Shown here: one piece after another, positions 1 through 10,697 of the stretch
How the letters are laid out: each line of letters begins with the position of its first letter
How positions within the stretch are numbered: position 1 is the first letter of the stretch
NCBI GenBank assembly: GCA_016893485.2
Contig: JAFEKX020000001.1
Coordinates: forward strand, 9,565,501 to 9,629,500
Origin: Streptomyces sp. P3
Lineage (GTDB): Bacteria; Actinomycetota; Actinomycetes; Streptomycetales; Streptomycetaceae
Length of the DNA: 64,000 nt
Reading direction: 5' to 3'
Notes under the pieces: generated by a model
Databases searched by the model: none
Told to the model about the DNA's origin: nothing
Seen by the model: only the letters and a program-made list of their open reading frames with translations
Made by a program: the position numbers and the translations under genes

Positions 1-78
1 CCGGCAGGCCTGAAGACGTTCTCATTTCATGCTCTTCCGTGCAATTCAACCACTCTCGAAGGCTGGCAATACAGTCAT

Positions 79-954
79 TGAGGTCTTTCAGAGTGGCCAT
101 CGATCGGGTGCCAGGCACCGTGGCCACAACGCACAAGGCTCCCGTGCCGTTGAGGGAGGTGTTCGAAGTCTCAACCCATCGGCGCAGGAGCCCTGTTGGT
201 CCCTCATCCTGCCGCACTCGACCTGCCCCACGCGCTCATCGAGTGGCTCACGATGCTCATCGTCACCCGAGAGGGTGACCGCCGCTGCAAGCTCCCGCCG
301 CACCAGCGTGCCCTGGTCGCTCTGGCGTACCTGCGCAAGCACGAGCCTCTCGCGCAGATCGCCGCCGGGTTCGGCATCTCGGTCGGCACCGCGCACGCCT
401 ACACCACCGCGGTCATCGATCTCCTGGCCGCCCGCGCGCCCGGTCTGCTGCGTGCGCTGTGCGAGGCGGACCCCGAGTTCGTGCTGCTCGACGGCACCCT
501 GGCCGAGTGCGACCGCCTCGGCGACGGCCGCGCCGACTACTCCGCCAAGCACCGTCGACATGGGGTGAACGTGCAGGTGGTCACGGACCCTCACGGCGAG
601 GTGCTGTGGCTGTCCCCGGCCTTGCCAGGGCGCTGCCATGACCTGACCGCGGCCCGTGCCCATCGGATCATCAGGATCTGCGAGCGTCAGGGAGTGCCGA
701 TCCTGGCCGATCGCGCCTACATCGGTGCCGGCGCGTGGGTGACCACACCGGCCAGACGGCCCGCGGGAAGCGAGCTGTCGCTCACTCAGCAGACCGTCAA
801 TCGCGCGCTGTCGAAGGCGCGGGCCCCGGTCGAGCGGGGAGTCGCCCAACTGAAGTCCTGGCGGATCTTCCGCAGAGCCCGGTGCAGCCCGAATGGAATG
901 ACGTCAATCGCAGCAGCCGTCCTCACTCTGGAGCGGCAACGCTGAAAGACCTCA
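79..954 (+). mobile_element. IS5-type insertion sequence with short terminal inverted repeats
   Basis: The 13 bases at 79-91 (TGAGGTCTTTCAG) recur as an exact reverse complement at 942-954 and bracket one transposase gene. The stop codon of that gene lies inside the right repeat, as is common in compact IS elements. The repeats may extend a little further with mismatches. I could not identify a target duplication. The 876-bp size fits a one-gene IS5-group element. Confidence 0.75.
196..945 (+). CDS. IS5-group DDE transposase
   Basis: This 249-residue transposase starts at TTG 196. The N-terminal third carries a helix-turn-helix-like stretch (QIAAGFGISVGTAHAYTTAV, about residues 54-73) that should bind the element ends. 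The catalytic half shows DDE-type landmarks: VLLDGTLAECD, ALPGRCHDLTAAR, ILADRAYIGAG and the terminal glutamate context ERGVAQLKSWRIFRR. The C-terminal segment (TSIAAAVLTLERQR) is typical of the family. The reading frame is open throughout, so it may be active. The region around residues 185-200 looks slightly shorter than in relatives I recall. Confidence 0.88.
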   Translation: MVPHPAALDLPHALIEWLTMLIVTREGDRRCKLPPHQRALVALAYLRKHEPLAQIAAGFGISVGTAHAYTTAVIDLLAARAPGLLRALCEADPEFVLLDGTLAECDRLGDGRADYSAKHRRHGVNVQVVTDPHGEVLWLSPALPGRCHDLTAARAHRIIRICERQGVPILADRAYIGAGAWVTTPARRPAGSELSLTQQTVNRALSKARAPVERGVAQLKSWRIFRRARCSPNGMTSIAAAVLTLERQR

Positions 955-1354
955 TTCGCCCTAGCCGCCACCTCTTCGGGGCCTTGCAACCCAACTCCGT
1001 AGGACGTCACTACAGCTTCCCTGTGTGCCCTCCTCGCCAGGCAGCGAACTGTTATTCCTGTCCTTCTGCACGCAGTTGGCCAGTCACGGCTGGGCCAGCT
1101 GAATGGCCGCTGGGTCGGCGGGCCAGACCTGTGCCAGGTCGTGCGAGGAACACCGGGCAGCATCTCTGCGAGCGACCGGGCCTCAGGAACGTTTCGGCCC
1201 AGCTCAGCCGAGCATGCGCCCGTAGATGCCGCCTCGGCGAGGGCCGATGAGGGCCGGTACGGGCCCGTTAAGGATCAGCAGGGGCCCGGTGAAGGTGACG
1301 GGTGCCCCGCGCGATACGGTGCCGTGTTTATGTCGCGCACCTATAGGGGGTTTG
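955..1354. other. Intergenic region without recognised gene
   Basis: No convincing coding sequence is seen between the IS end and the secreted-protein gene. The final bases hold the ribosome binding site (AGGGGG, 1345-1350) of the next gene. Confidence 0.5.
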
Positions 1355-2893
1355 ATGCGGCGAACCACTGCAGCAGCGAGTGTCGTCACCGTGCTCGTAC
1401 CGCTTCTTCTGGCTGGCGAGGGCGCTTCCACGGCGTTGGCCGCGGCGAACGGCTCACTCACCGTCAGGACGTTGGACCGGAGCGGCAAGCCGGTCTACGC
1501 GCAGGTGGCGGTCTACAACACGAGGACCAACGACTTCCGTTACATCGACGGCAACAAGAAGACATCGTTGCCCAACGGAAGTTACGAGCTCGCCACCTCC
1601 TTCACCGGCGGCAACGGCGAGGACGGCATCGTCGGCGGCCACAGCGTGAAGGTGTCCGGGGCCACGACGACCACGTTCGACGCCCGCAAGGGCCGTCCGG
1701 TCAAGGTCTCGATCAGTCCCGCCCCGGGCAGCGGATACGACCGCTCGGTCAGCGCGGCCGTCTGCACCGCCGACAACAGCCCGGCGACGATGAGCACGTC
1801 GGCCGCACCGGGCGACCTGTACGTCATCCCGAACAGCAGCAAGGCGTACGAACTGGCTTACGGCACCACGTACACACCGCGGTCGACGACCGGCGGCGAC
1901 TTCTGGCTGGCCTCCGCCGCGCACAGCCGTGGTGTGCCGTCCGGGGTGTCCGCGACCCTGAGGAAGTCGGGGCTGACCACCCTCAAGGTGTACGCACGTT
2001 CCGGTCCCGACAGCGGACAGGCGCAGTTCTCATTCAACGGCGAGCCGACGGGCGGCTACGACTGCGCGTCGTCCATGGACATCCTCGATTTCCAGCGCGA
2101 CCTGCCCAACTCCTTCAGCGTCCACGTCCCGGCCGGCCAGTGGTCGGTGGGTCAGCAGGGCAACGACTTCGTCTACGACGGCTTCCACAAGTACGTGGCC
2201 GGAAAGACCACCGCGCTGACCCTCGGCCACGCGGTCTGGGGTCCCGGCGGGCAGCTGCCGTACACCTGGTACCACCAGCTGTACTTCGGGAACGACAACC
2301 CGTTCGCCGACCCCACGCTCACGGCGGGCGGAGTCCTGGCCTCCGGCACCGTGAAGCTGACGCACGCGGGCAGGACGCTCTACTCGCACAAGTACAGCCC
2401 TTCGCAGGAACTCGGCGCGCAGCCGCGGATCCCGGGGTCGGGCTGGTACACGATCACTGAAACCGGCCACCGCGACCATCTGCCGGCCGGCTCGCTGTCG
2501 ACCTCCTCCAGCCTCTCCCTGCACTTCTACGCCGACGCGAGCAAGAACCAGCAGATCCGCGCCTACATCACCCGGTTCTCGCCCGAGGCACTGAACTCCA
2601 GGAACTCGGCGGCTGCCGGGTCGACCACGACGGTCGACCTGGGCATGCAACGCAACGGCACGGGCGACAGCACGATCGGCCGACTGTCGGACAGCGTGAA
2701 GTCCGTACGTGCCTGGTACACCACCGACAACGGCTCCACCTGGCATGCTGTCACCGCGAAGCTGTCCCACGGCAAGTGGACCACCGCCGTCCCCAACCGG
2801 GCCTCCGGCCGCGTCGGCCTGCGCTCGACCGTGACCGACACCCACGGCGACAGTTCGACGACCACGGTGTACAACGCGTACGCCGTGAGCTGA
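1355..2893 (+). CDS. Secreted protein of unknown function, resembling the C-terminal extension of secreted subtilases
   Basis: The 512-residue product starts at ATG 1355 with AGGGGG just upstream. A longer in-frame extension from 1226 has no good start. Residues 1-32 form a Sec signal peptide (MRRTTAAASVVTVLVPLLLA, cleavage after an Ala-rich run). The mature part is Thr/Ser/Gly-rich and beta-type, with three Trp-Tyr-rich blocks and a C-terminal repeat-like module (RAWYTTDNGSTWHAV near residues 445-460). No catalytic triad is visible. From memory, the C-terminal half resembles the non-catalytic extension of large Streptomyces S8 peptidases, so this may be a detached accessory or substrate-binding protein. 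A terminator follows. Confidence 0.7.
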   Translation: MRRTTAAASVVTVLVPLLLAGEGASTALAAANGSLTVRTLDRSGKPVYAQVAVYNTRTNDFRYIDGNKKTSLPNGSYELATSFTGGNGEDGIVGGHSVKVSGATTTTFDARKGRPVKVSISPAPGSGYDRSVSAAVCTADNSPATMSTSAAPGDLYVIPNSSKAYELAYGTTYTPRSTTGGDFWLASAAHSRGVPSGVSATLRKSGLTTLKVYARSGPDSGQAQFSFNGEPTGGYDCASSMDILDFQRDLPNSFSVHVPAGQWSVGQQGNDFVYDGFHKYVAGKTTALTLGHAVWGPGGQLPYTWYHQLYFGNDNPFADPTLTAGGVLASGTVKLTHAGRTLYSHKYSPSQELGAQPRIPGSGWYTITETGHRDHLPAGSLSTSSSLSLHFYADASKNQQIRAYITRFSPEALNSRNSAAAGSTTTVDLGMQRNGTGDSTIGRLSDSVKSVRAWYTTDNGSTWHAVTAKLSHGKWTTAVPNRASGRVGLRSTVTDTHGDSSTTTVYNAYAVS

Positions 2894-2920
2894 AGGGCGG
2901 CAGAGCCAACACCGCCACAC

Positions 2921-2959
2921 CGGCGGCCCGTTCGGGGAAGTCTCCCGGACGGGCCGCCG
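2921..2959 (+). terminator. Hairpin terminator after the secreted-protein gene
   Basis: Arms 2921-2936 and 2944-2959 pair over 16 bases with one wobble and a 7-base loop, 27 bases past the stop codon. The remainder to 3196 holds no recognisable gene. Confidence 0.7.
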
Positions 2960-3196
2960 CCAGGCGACCGAGTGCGGTCCGACGTCGGTGCTGCCGGTGG
3001 CGCAGACACCAGAAACACAACACACAGAGTATGCGCGTGCCGCACGCTCCGGATCGGCGTCGGCCTTTTCCGGCGCGGTCGCGGCTTCCTGGCATATCGC
3101 CGTCGGGTCGAAGCACCTCGACGGATACCGGGCCCTCACCTCACGCAAGCGCGCAGACGGCCTCTGAACCCGCGAGCTGAGCTTCCTGGTGATACG

Positions 3197-4532
3197 TCAG
3201 GGCGTGGCGGTGGTCCGGGAGTCGGTGGCTGTCGGTGTGGGTCCGGGGTCGAGGAATTCTCGGATCGCGAAGCCCGCCAGGACGATGACCGCGGTCCACA
3301 CGACGACCATCGTGGTCGGGTAAGTCCAGGTGAACAGGACGATCGCGGCGACCACCATGATCGCGGCCCCGATCCACCGCTTGAAGCGGTGCACGAACCG
3401 CCCGACCGCACCCAGTCGAAGCCCTGCGGAGACCGCGACGTCACGCACGGCGCCGATGCTTCTGCGGCAGCTCGCGCGGACGAGGACGGCGATCCGGGAC
3501 GGGCCGCTCAGGAAAGCGCCCACGGCGGTGACGAGGGCTACGGCACCGAGCGCCCGTACCCCGGCACGCAGGAACTTGATCAGGGCGTCGTACACCGCTC
3601 CGGCGGCGGCCGGGGAGGCGCCGGGGGCAGATGGTCGAGGTACACGTCACGGAAGACGGTGAGCGTGATGCCGAGGAGCAGCATGGCCGCGAACACCGCC
3701 AGCGCGGCCCCGACCAGCGCGTGCCGACGGTTGAACGCGGTGTAGACCCCGCGGCGGCGACCAGCAGGGCGATCAGGGGCAGCCAGCTGCCCATGATCTG
3801 GAGCACCCTCATGTATGTCTTGATCTTGCCGATGTCCTTGGACTCGAACACCACGAAGTTCGTGTGGACATCCGGGATCTTCGCTGCCACGCCGAGGCCG
3901 GCTTTGACCAACCGCTCCTTGACCCTGGCCACGATCGGTGCCACGTCGATGGCCACCTGGTTGTTCTGGAGCGAGGCCGCGCCATCGGCTCTGCCTGTCA
4001 GGGCCTTCTCGACGGCCGAGTGCGCTCTGCGGTTGCCTTCCACCCAGACCGTCTCGAAGGCAGTGCTGGTGACGACCCGCTCCACGGTCCCGCTGACCAG
4101 CTGCTTCAGACCGCTGGTGATCGGCGCCCGCAGATTGCCGACCAGCTGGGCTGCCTTCGGTGGGACGCCCTTCTCCGCCACGGTGTCCTGAAGCTGCTTG
4201 ACCAGCGTGTCCACGTCGATCTGTGCCAGTACCTGGTCGGTGACTCGCCGGGCGACCGCCCTCCGCACTTCGGGATGGGATGCCAGCGGCGCCACCGTGG
4301 CGACGTAGCGGTCCGTGTCCCGCACGACGCTGTTTGCCCAGACGGCGACGACGGACAGCAGCGACAGCAGGGCCGCGAGGAGAATCAGCAGCACGGAGCC
4401 CGTGGACCGGAACGGGTGATGCCGGGCCGCCTGCGGGCGCGTGCCACTCTCGAGAGCACCCACGCGGTGGCGCAGTTCATCCAGTTCGCTGCGCTCCTGG
4501 TTCGAGAGCGGCTCGTCACCTGTGTGGGCCAT
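3197..4532 (-). pseudogene. Integral membrane protein, two single-base frameshifts
   Basis: The gene reads on the minus strand from ATG 4532 (MAHTGDEPLSNQERSELDEL). It encodes an acidic cytosolic N-terminus, one membrane helix near residues 45-65, a long extracytoplasmic region with periodic Val/Arg/Asp helices, then several more helices (SWLPLIALLVAA, ALAVFAAMLLLGITL, AAIMVVAAIVLFTW). The frame shifts near 3750, at a GGGG run that needs a fifth G, and again near 3605-3625 in a C/G-rich run. Correcting both gives about 440 residues ending at 3197. It is a streptomycete conserved membrane protein without known function. The frameshifts may be sequencing artefacts. Confidence 0.7.
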
Positions 4533-4661
4533 GGGCACCAGCAGAGCGATGCGATGCCACCGGCGCGACCGGGGTGGGCCCGACGAGTGAATCCGGCACG
4601 GCATGCGACGGCGCTGTCCGGTGACGCAATGGCAGGGGGTATCGAGCTCAGAGTTGACGCA

Positions 4662-5172
4662 GTGAGCGACGCATTCGATGAAGTCGACGCATCCGGCGGG
4701 ATGGGCTATCGACTATCTGGTCGTCGAGTTCCCCGGGCAACCGAATCACCGGCGAGGGCCTCCCCCTCCTGGTCGATCTGGTGGACCGCGGCCTCATCCG
4801 GATCCTCGATCTGACGTTCATCCGGAAGGACACCGACGGATCCGTGACCGGCCTGGAGATCGGGGATCTCACCGGCGACGGCCGGCTCGACCTGGCCGTC
4901 TTCGAAGGCCCGTCCTCCGGCCTGCTGGGCCAGGACGACCTCGAAGAGGCAGCCGCCGCCCTGGAACCCGGCAACTCCGCCGGCGTTCTGATCTACGAGA
5001 ACCTCTGGGCCGCCCCGTTCGCCGTCGCCCTGCATCGCGGCGGTGCCGAAGTCGGCGCCTCCCGTCGATCGGGACGCTCCATCGGCCACTTCGGATGCGC
5101 TGCGAAGAGAGGCGGATCGTTCGCCGGCCACGCTCCGAGCGGCTACATCAGAGGGAGTCGCAGGTGTACTGA
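4662..5172 (+). pseudogene. DUF6325 family protein, frameshifted
   Basis: Three successive frames give one DUF6325-like protein. It starts at GTG 4662 (VSDAFDEVD), continues as AIDYLVVEFPG (about 4703-4737), then as NRITGEGLPLLVDLVDRGLI and IRILDLTFIRKDTDGSVTGL. The core LLGQDDLEEAAAALEPGNSA followed by GVLIYENLWAAPF is diagnostic of the family, which is predicted to be a small membrane-associated stress protein of unknown function. The C-terminus leaves the expected pattern after ALHRGGAEV (about 5050), so the true end is uncertain and the given end is only the first plausible stop. Confidence 0.6.
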
Positions 5173-5238
5173 ACCAGGCCCGACCCGACCACGGCCCGCA
5201 GTACGCATCGGACCGGGCACCGCTCCCGGGCGAACTGC

Positions 5239-5601
5239 GTGGGCGGGGTCTACGGATCCATGCTCGCGGCCTCCGCGGTGATCGGCGCCGGCTCCCTGGG
5301 CTCGTTCCCCCGCACCGAGCCTGGACCCCGGATCGTGCTGCGCGTCTGCCGTGACGAGTGGCCGATCGTCAACGCCGCCGTACCGCCGGCGGCCGCAGTG
5401 GCCATCAGCCCGCTCCTGAGCCTGCATGTGCGCGGTACCGGCTGGTTGGCTCTCTGCGTTGCCGGGGCCAGCCAGATGGGATGGTCCGTGGCTGCGGGAC
5501 GGAGCGCCGGGGCTTCGTGGCGGCTTGTGGCCGCCATGGCATCGGTCAACCTGGTGCTCGGCCTGCTGATCATTTCCTTCAAGATCGTTTTGAAGCACTG
5601 A
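5239..5601 (+). CDS. Small conserved membrane protein, apparently internally shortened
   Basis: The 120-residue product begins at GTG 5239 and continues VYGSMLAASAVIGAGSLG. The C-terminal half has two hydrophobic segments (IVNAAVPPAAAVAISPLL and MASVNLVLGLLIISFKIVL). From memory, the streptomycete family is about 150 residues, with an extra hydrophobic stretch between SLGSFPR and the DEWPIVNAA motif. Here RTEPGPRIVLRVCR takes its place, so an internal deletion is likely. Function is unknown. Confidence 0.55.
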   Translation: MGGVYGSMLAASAVIGAGSLGSFPRTEPGPRIVLRVCRDEWPIVNAAVPPAAAVAISPLLSLHVRGTGWLALCVAGASQMGWSVAAGRSAGASWRLVAAMASVNLVLGLLIISFKIVLKH

Positions 5602-5666
5602 TTCGTGGCGCCGCGGGCACACCGGCAGGCCGGCCGTAAAAGGTGCACGGGCGGGCCGTAAGCGGC

Positions 5667-7077
5667 TCAGAGCCGCTCCGCTGTGATCCGGCCGGTACGG
5701 CAGGCGGTTCCCAGTGCCTCGTAGTCCCGCTCGTTCTGGTCGGCGTAGGACTGGGCGAACTCGGTGAGCGCGCGGTCGAAGCGATCGCTGCCGCCCAGGT
5801 AGGCGGCGATGGCGACGGGATCGCCCGAGCGGGCGTGGGCCCGCGCCAGGGACGCCCCGCACAACCGGCCGAAGAGGGCCAGCAGAGCCGGACTCATGCT
5901 CTCCGGCCGTGCGATGCCCTTCCAGTCCCACAGCTGCCGCACGTAGAAGTCGCGGTCCTGCCCGTCGAAGCCCGTGACGCGCGTCCAGCCCAGGAAGATG
6001 TCGCCGGAGGTCTGCATCAGGCGCTGACCGGCCACCACCCGGCGGCCCTGGTTGTCCTAGCGTTCGCCGTCCGTCTGAACGGCCAGCACCGACTCCTGGG
6101 CCTCCTTGGCCTGCAACAGAACGGGATCGTCGTCGTCCCTCCCGAGCAGGAGCAGGACCCAGCAGCGGGTGCCGACGCTTCCGACGCCCACCACCTTGCG
6201 GGCCATGTCCACCAGACGGTAGTGACGCAGCAGTTGGTGGCGTTCGGACGGCAGGGTCCGTGCGTAACCGGCCACAAGGCTCTGGAGCTCCTTCTCCCGC
6301 CCGGCCTCGGACGGGTCGGTCGGCGCCAGCTGCCCGAGCGGAGTGATCAGTGGCGGGTCCGGTGCGATGCGCCGGCCCTCGGCCGTGACGCGGGTGAGCT
6401 TCGCGAAAGCCCGGAGATGAGTACGCGTGCGGGCCCGCTCCGCTGCCCGGGATGTACGGCGCAGGACCCCCTCGTTCATCGAGGAGGCCAGCAGCTGCCG
6501 CACTCGGTCGGCGTCGTCCTGCGCGTACCAGATGTCCGGGGTGCGCGTACCGGCGAAGGTGTGCATCCGCTCCCGGTACGCCTCCACGCAGGCGCGCACG
6601 GCCTTGTTCTGCTCCCTGCGCGAAAAGCCGTTCGCCCGGCCCGCCGTCACGAAACTCGCCGCCAGTCGCTTGACGTCCCATTCGAAGGGCCCGGGCAGGG
6701 TCTCGTCGAAGTCGTTGATGTCGAAGACGAGACGACGCTCCGGCGAGGCGAGCAGTCGGAAGTTGAGCAGATGGGCGTCCCCGCAGAGTTGCACCCACAA
6801 CCCGGTGTTCGGGAGAGGTGCCAGGTCGGCTGCCATGATCGCCGCCGCGCCGCGGTAGAAACGGAACGGCGACTCGAGCATCCGGCCGTAGCGGATCGGC
6901 ACCAACTCCGGTACTCGTTCAGCAGATTGGCGCTCGATCACCTCCACCGGATCGGGCCGCCGCTGATCCGCCTCGAACCAGCCGTGACACGAACGCGGCG
7001 CGCTTGCGCGCCCTCCTGCCGTGGGCCGCTCGGTCGGTCAGTGGCAGGGACGCGGTGAAGTTGCTCGGTACGGTCAT
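5667..7077 (-). pseudogene. DUF2252 family protein with one frameshift and one in-frame amber stop
   Basis: The gene starts at ATG 7077 on the minus strand behind GGGAGG. The N-terminus (MTVPSNFTASLPLTDR) shifts frame near 6990-7005 into PDPVEVIERQSAERVPELVP. The body shows the DUF2252 signatures LVPIRYGRMLESPFRFYRGA, QLCGDAHLLNF, VFDINDFDE and EWDVKRLAAS. These resemble a kinase-like fold, with the GDAHLLNF loop and the IND(F)D metal-type motif. At 6057-6059 a TAG interrupts the same frame. The protein then resumes as DNQGRRVVAGQRLMQ and ends with the usual FAQSYADQNERDYE tail at 5667. Function is unknown; the family is widespread in actinobacteria. Confidence 0.8.
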
Positions 7078-7786
7078 GGTCCGGCCTCCCGGTCAAGGGT
7101 TCCGACGTCGGATGCCGCACACGACTCCGCCGACGGCCCGCCGCGCTGACGGAGCAGCCGCGCCAGGACCGCGCTCTCCGGCACCCGTGGGCAACGCCTG
7201 CGGGCAGCGGACCTCCCGCCCTCCGGGCCGTCGTCGGCAGGCGCCCGGGCCGCGACCGTGCCGTGCTGTCTCCGAAGTCGGCGCTGCTGAAGGTGATCAG
7301 CGTCAAGTGCGGGGCGTCCGTACTGGTCAGCGGCTCGCTGTCCGGGGCGTAGCGGCCCAAAAGGTGGTAGGCATCGGCGAAGAACATCAGGAAGAGCGCC
7401 AGGGTGCCGACGGCCTTCTGACCCTCGCCGTCACCCGCACGGTGCTCTTGGCCGCGCACCTCGTTACGGCTTTCTGCCCGCTCCCCGGCCGCCGCCCAGG
7501 GGCGGAGCGGTCGGCGTCTCCGAAGTCCGCCTGGACCGGCTGGACCGGACCGGGTGCAGTCCACCCTTGCGGTGCTCGGATCGTTCATCTCGTGTGCCTT
7601 GGTTCTCGCTGGTTCCGTCCGGGGTTCCGTACAGCCGGATGACCGAGGGAACAGGGTGCCGGGAATTCCCACCTCACCGCCACGGCGGCGTCTGCGGATC
7701 ACCCGTGGTGGGTGACCTGAGCGCCTGGACCCGGAACCGGAGCGGTCACGCTCCCGCGCGCGGGAGCAGGAACACTGGGATGCTGG
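7078..7786. other. Region with no confident gene
   Basis: A weak minus-strand reading frame begins at ATG near 7590 (MNDPSTARVDCTRSG) and contains one hydrophobic stretch (VGTLALFLMFFADAYHLLG, about 7390-7330). It lacks recognisable domains. It could be a decayed small membrane protein, but I would not call it a gene. Confidence 0.35.
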
Positions 7787-10527
7787 ATGCTGGACGAAAG
7801 AGCGCTGCCCATGACCCGACTCGGACGGACAGTGGTGGTGAGCGCCGTGGCGGATGCCGACGACCGTGCTCAGGGAACGGCCGGTCCCACTGCTCTGTGC
7901 GTCGATCCTCTGGGGGACCCGTTTCTCCGCACACGGATCGCGTTGCCGTCGAGGTCGGCGACATACCTGCGGCGGCAGCGGCTCGTCCGGCACCTGGACC
8001 AGGCTCTCCAGACGCCTCTGACCCTGCTCAACGGAGCGGCCGGTGCGGGAAAGACCCTGCTGGCCGCCGACTGGGCCGCCGGACTGCGGCAGCCGGTCGC
8101 CTGGCTCACCGCCGAGGAGGGCGACGGGCGTCCCGGTGTGTTCTGGGCGTACCTCCTCCAGGCCCTGCGCGCGTGCGGTGTGCCGGCCTGCGGTGCCATC
8201 GGGCTTCCGAGCGAGGCGGCCAGGGTGGACCACAAGCTGCTGGCGACGCTCGCCGCCGAACTGAACGAACGTGACCAGCCCGTGGTCGTCGTACTCGACG
8301 AATACGACCGCGTGACCGCCCCGAGGTGGCGGAGCAGCTGGAATTCGTCCTGCACCACGCCGGCGCCGGCCTGCGCCTGGTCCTCGTCAGCCGGACGGAA
8401 CCCCTGCTGCCGCTGCATCGCTACCGGACAGCCGGCGAGCTGACGGAGATCCGCGCGGCGGAGCTGGCCTTCACCCCGAGGAGGCCGTCGCCCTGTTGGA
8501 GCTGCACGGTCTGGGCCTGCCGGTCCACGCCGCGCGCGCCCTGGTGGACCGCACCCGGGGCTGGGCTGCCGGTCTGCGTCTGTGCGCCCTGGCCGCGAGG
8601 GAGAGCGCCGACCCGGAGGTGTATCTGAAGGAGTTCGAGGCGGGCAGCAGTACGGTCGCGGACTTCCTGCTGGCCGAGGTGCTCAAGCGGCAGAAGGAGG
8701 AGGCGCAGGACCTCCTGTTGCGCGTCAGCGTCCTGCAGCGTTTCTGTCCCGATCTGGCGAACGCGCTGACCGAACGGACCGATGCCGAACCCATTCTCGT
8801 CGGACTGCACCGCGCGAACGCGTTCGTCGAGCACCTCGGGCACTCGTGGTACCGGCTCCACCCGCTGTTCGGGAGATTCTCCGGGCCCATCTGCGGGTGC
8901 GTCTGCCCAGGCTGGAGCCCGCACTCCACCGGCGGGCCGCGCAGTGGCTGCTCAGCTGCGGATCCCTCCCGGAGACACTGGCTCACGGCGCGGCCTCGGG
9001 CGACTGGGGTTTCACCGCCGACGCCCTCATCGACGACCTGGCGATCGGACAGCTCTTCACCGGCCTGCGCTCGGGTGAACTGGACCAGTTGTTCGCCGGG
9101 ATGGACCTCAAGGCCGCCGGCCCCGCGACGGACCTCGTCCGGGCGGCCCGCGAACTGTCCCAGTGCGATGTCGAGCGCGGCCTGTCCCACCTGCACCACG
9201 CCGGAGCGAGTTGGCCGCAGCACCCGTCGGGGCGGCCGCGAAACTGAGCTGTGCGCTGCTGGAGGCACTGGCCGCCCGGCTGACCGGATCTCCCGAGCGG
9301 GCCGAGAAGGCCGCGGAGACGGCCGATGAACTCCAGCGGGAGGTCCCCGGACAACTCCTGGACAAGCATCCCGAAGTCACCGCGCTCCTGCTGACCCATC
9401 TGGGCTCCACACTCCTGTGGGCCGGACGCTTCGAGGACGCGCGGGCCGCCCTGACCACGGTGGCCGACACTCCTGGCGGACCGTCCACCGTGCTCCCCGC
9501 GAGGAGTCGATGGGGCACTTGGCAATGATCGACTACCTGAACGGCTGGATCGGCCGGGCGGAGCGCAAGGCCCTGGCGGGGTCTCCGAGGCGGGGCGGCC
9601 CGCTTCGTCCCAGCCGTGCGCCGATGGCTCGGTCACGGGCATAGGACTGCTGGTGCTCGCCGCCGTGGCCGTCGACCGCGATGAGCTGGACCGGGCCCAG
9701 GCTCTGCTCCACGAGACGGTTCTGCTCTCCGCCACGGCACACGATCCGGTGATGGCCGCGGGACATGCCATGGCCAGGGCTCGTCTGCTGCTGGCTCGGG
9801 GCAACGCACGTACTGCCGTCGAGGCGGCGGACCCGGGCGTCCGCGCCGTCGTGCCCTCACCTTGGGCAGTGAGTCATGAGGCGCTGGTCGCTTCCGCCGC
9901 GCACTTGGCCGAAGGGCGGCCGGACAGAGCCGCCGAGGTGCTCCAGGGCGTGTCAGGTGACCAACCGGCATGTGCGGTGGAAGCCGCGCGGGCTCTGCTC
10001 GCCGCGGGCCGTCCGGGAGCGGCGGTCGACCTGCTCGACAGCATCGCGCCCCGGGCCCAGACCGGTCCGGCGGTGTCGGTTCGGGCCGGCCTGGTCCGAG
10101 CCCAGGTCGCGGACAGGGCGGGGACGCGGCCACCGCCCGTCGGCTCGTCGAGCAGGCACTCCTCAAGGCCCGGCGCGAGCGACTTCGGAGACCGTTCCTC
10201 GATGCCCGACCCTGGATCAGCTCCTTCCTGTCCACCGAGCCACTCCGCGAGCTGGCCGAGGGCTGGCTCACGCCTGGTCCGTCACGACCGGGTGAGCCGG
10301 TCGCGGTCGACGGGCGGCCTCTGTCGCTCGTCGCGGAGGAGTTGAGCCGACGCGAGCACGACGTCCTGGAGCGGCTGGCCGGGATGATGTCGACCGAGGA
10401 GATCGCCGCCGACCTCTACGTGTCGGTCAATACGGTGAAGACCCACCTCAAGAGCGTCTACCGGAAGCTTGCGGTGAACCGGCGCAACGAAGCGGTGCGT
10501 CGCGCGCGCGACCTCAAGCTGCTGTGA
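7787..10527 (+). pseudogene. Large ATP-binding LuxR-family (LAL/MalT-like) regulator, broken by several frameshifts
   Basis: Pieces in all three frames assemble into one regulator of roughly 900 residues. It has a Walker A motif (GAAGAGKTLL, about residue 85), a Walker B motif (VVVVLDEYD), a helical MalT-like middle region and a C-terminal LuxR helix-turn-helix (STEEIAADLYVSVNTVKTHL) ending at 10527. Breaks near 8325, 8470, 8880, 9500 and 10123 each repair by adding one base to a G or C run. Others lie near 9210 and 9640. The start is ATG 7787, or ATG 7811 with GAAAG upstream. If the breaks are sequencing errors, this is a normal LAL regulator. Its target is unknown, with the adjacent MFS remnant as one possibility. 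Confidence 0.8.
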
Positions 10528-10581
10528 ACCCGCCGCCGGGGATCATCAGCGCCGCCATGACCAGCAGGAAGATCGTGAGGC

Positions 10582-10608
10582 GCCCTGGACGCCCTGGACG
10601 CCCTGGAC
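10582..10608 (+). repeat. Three tandem copies of a 9-bp unit
   Basis: GCCCTGGAC is repeated three times exactly. On the minus strand it encodes Val-Gln-Gly three times in the MFS remnant, where two copies would be usual. Confidence 0.8.
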
Positions 10609-10663
10609 GGTCGTGTCGAGGTCGTGACTGATGTCGCTGGTCACCACGTTCCTGTTCGACCCG

Positions 10664-10697
10664 GGCGAATCTGCAGATGAGGCGAATCTGCAGATGA
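10664..10697 (+). repeat. Tandem 17-bp duplication
   Basis: GGCGAATCTGCAGATGA occurs twice with no gap (10664-10680 and 10681-10697) inside the transporter remnant. The 17-bp length alters the reading frame. Confidence 0.9.
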
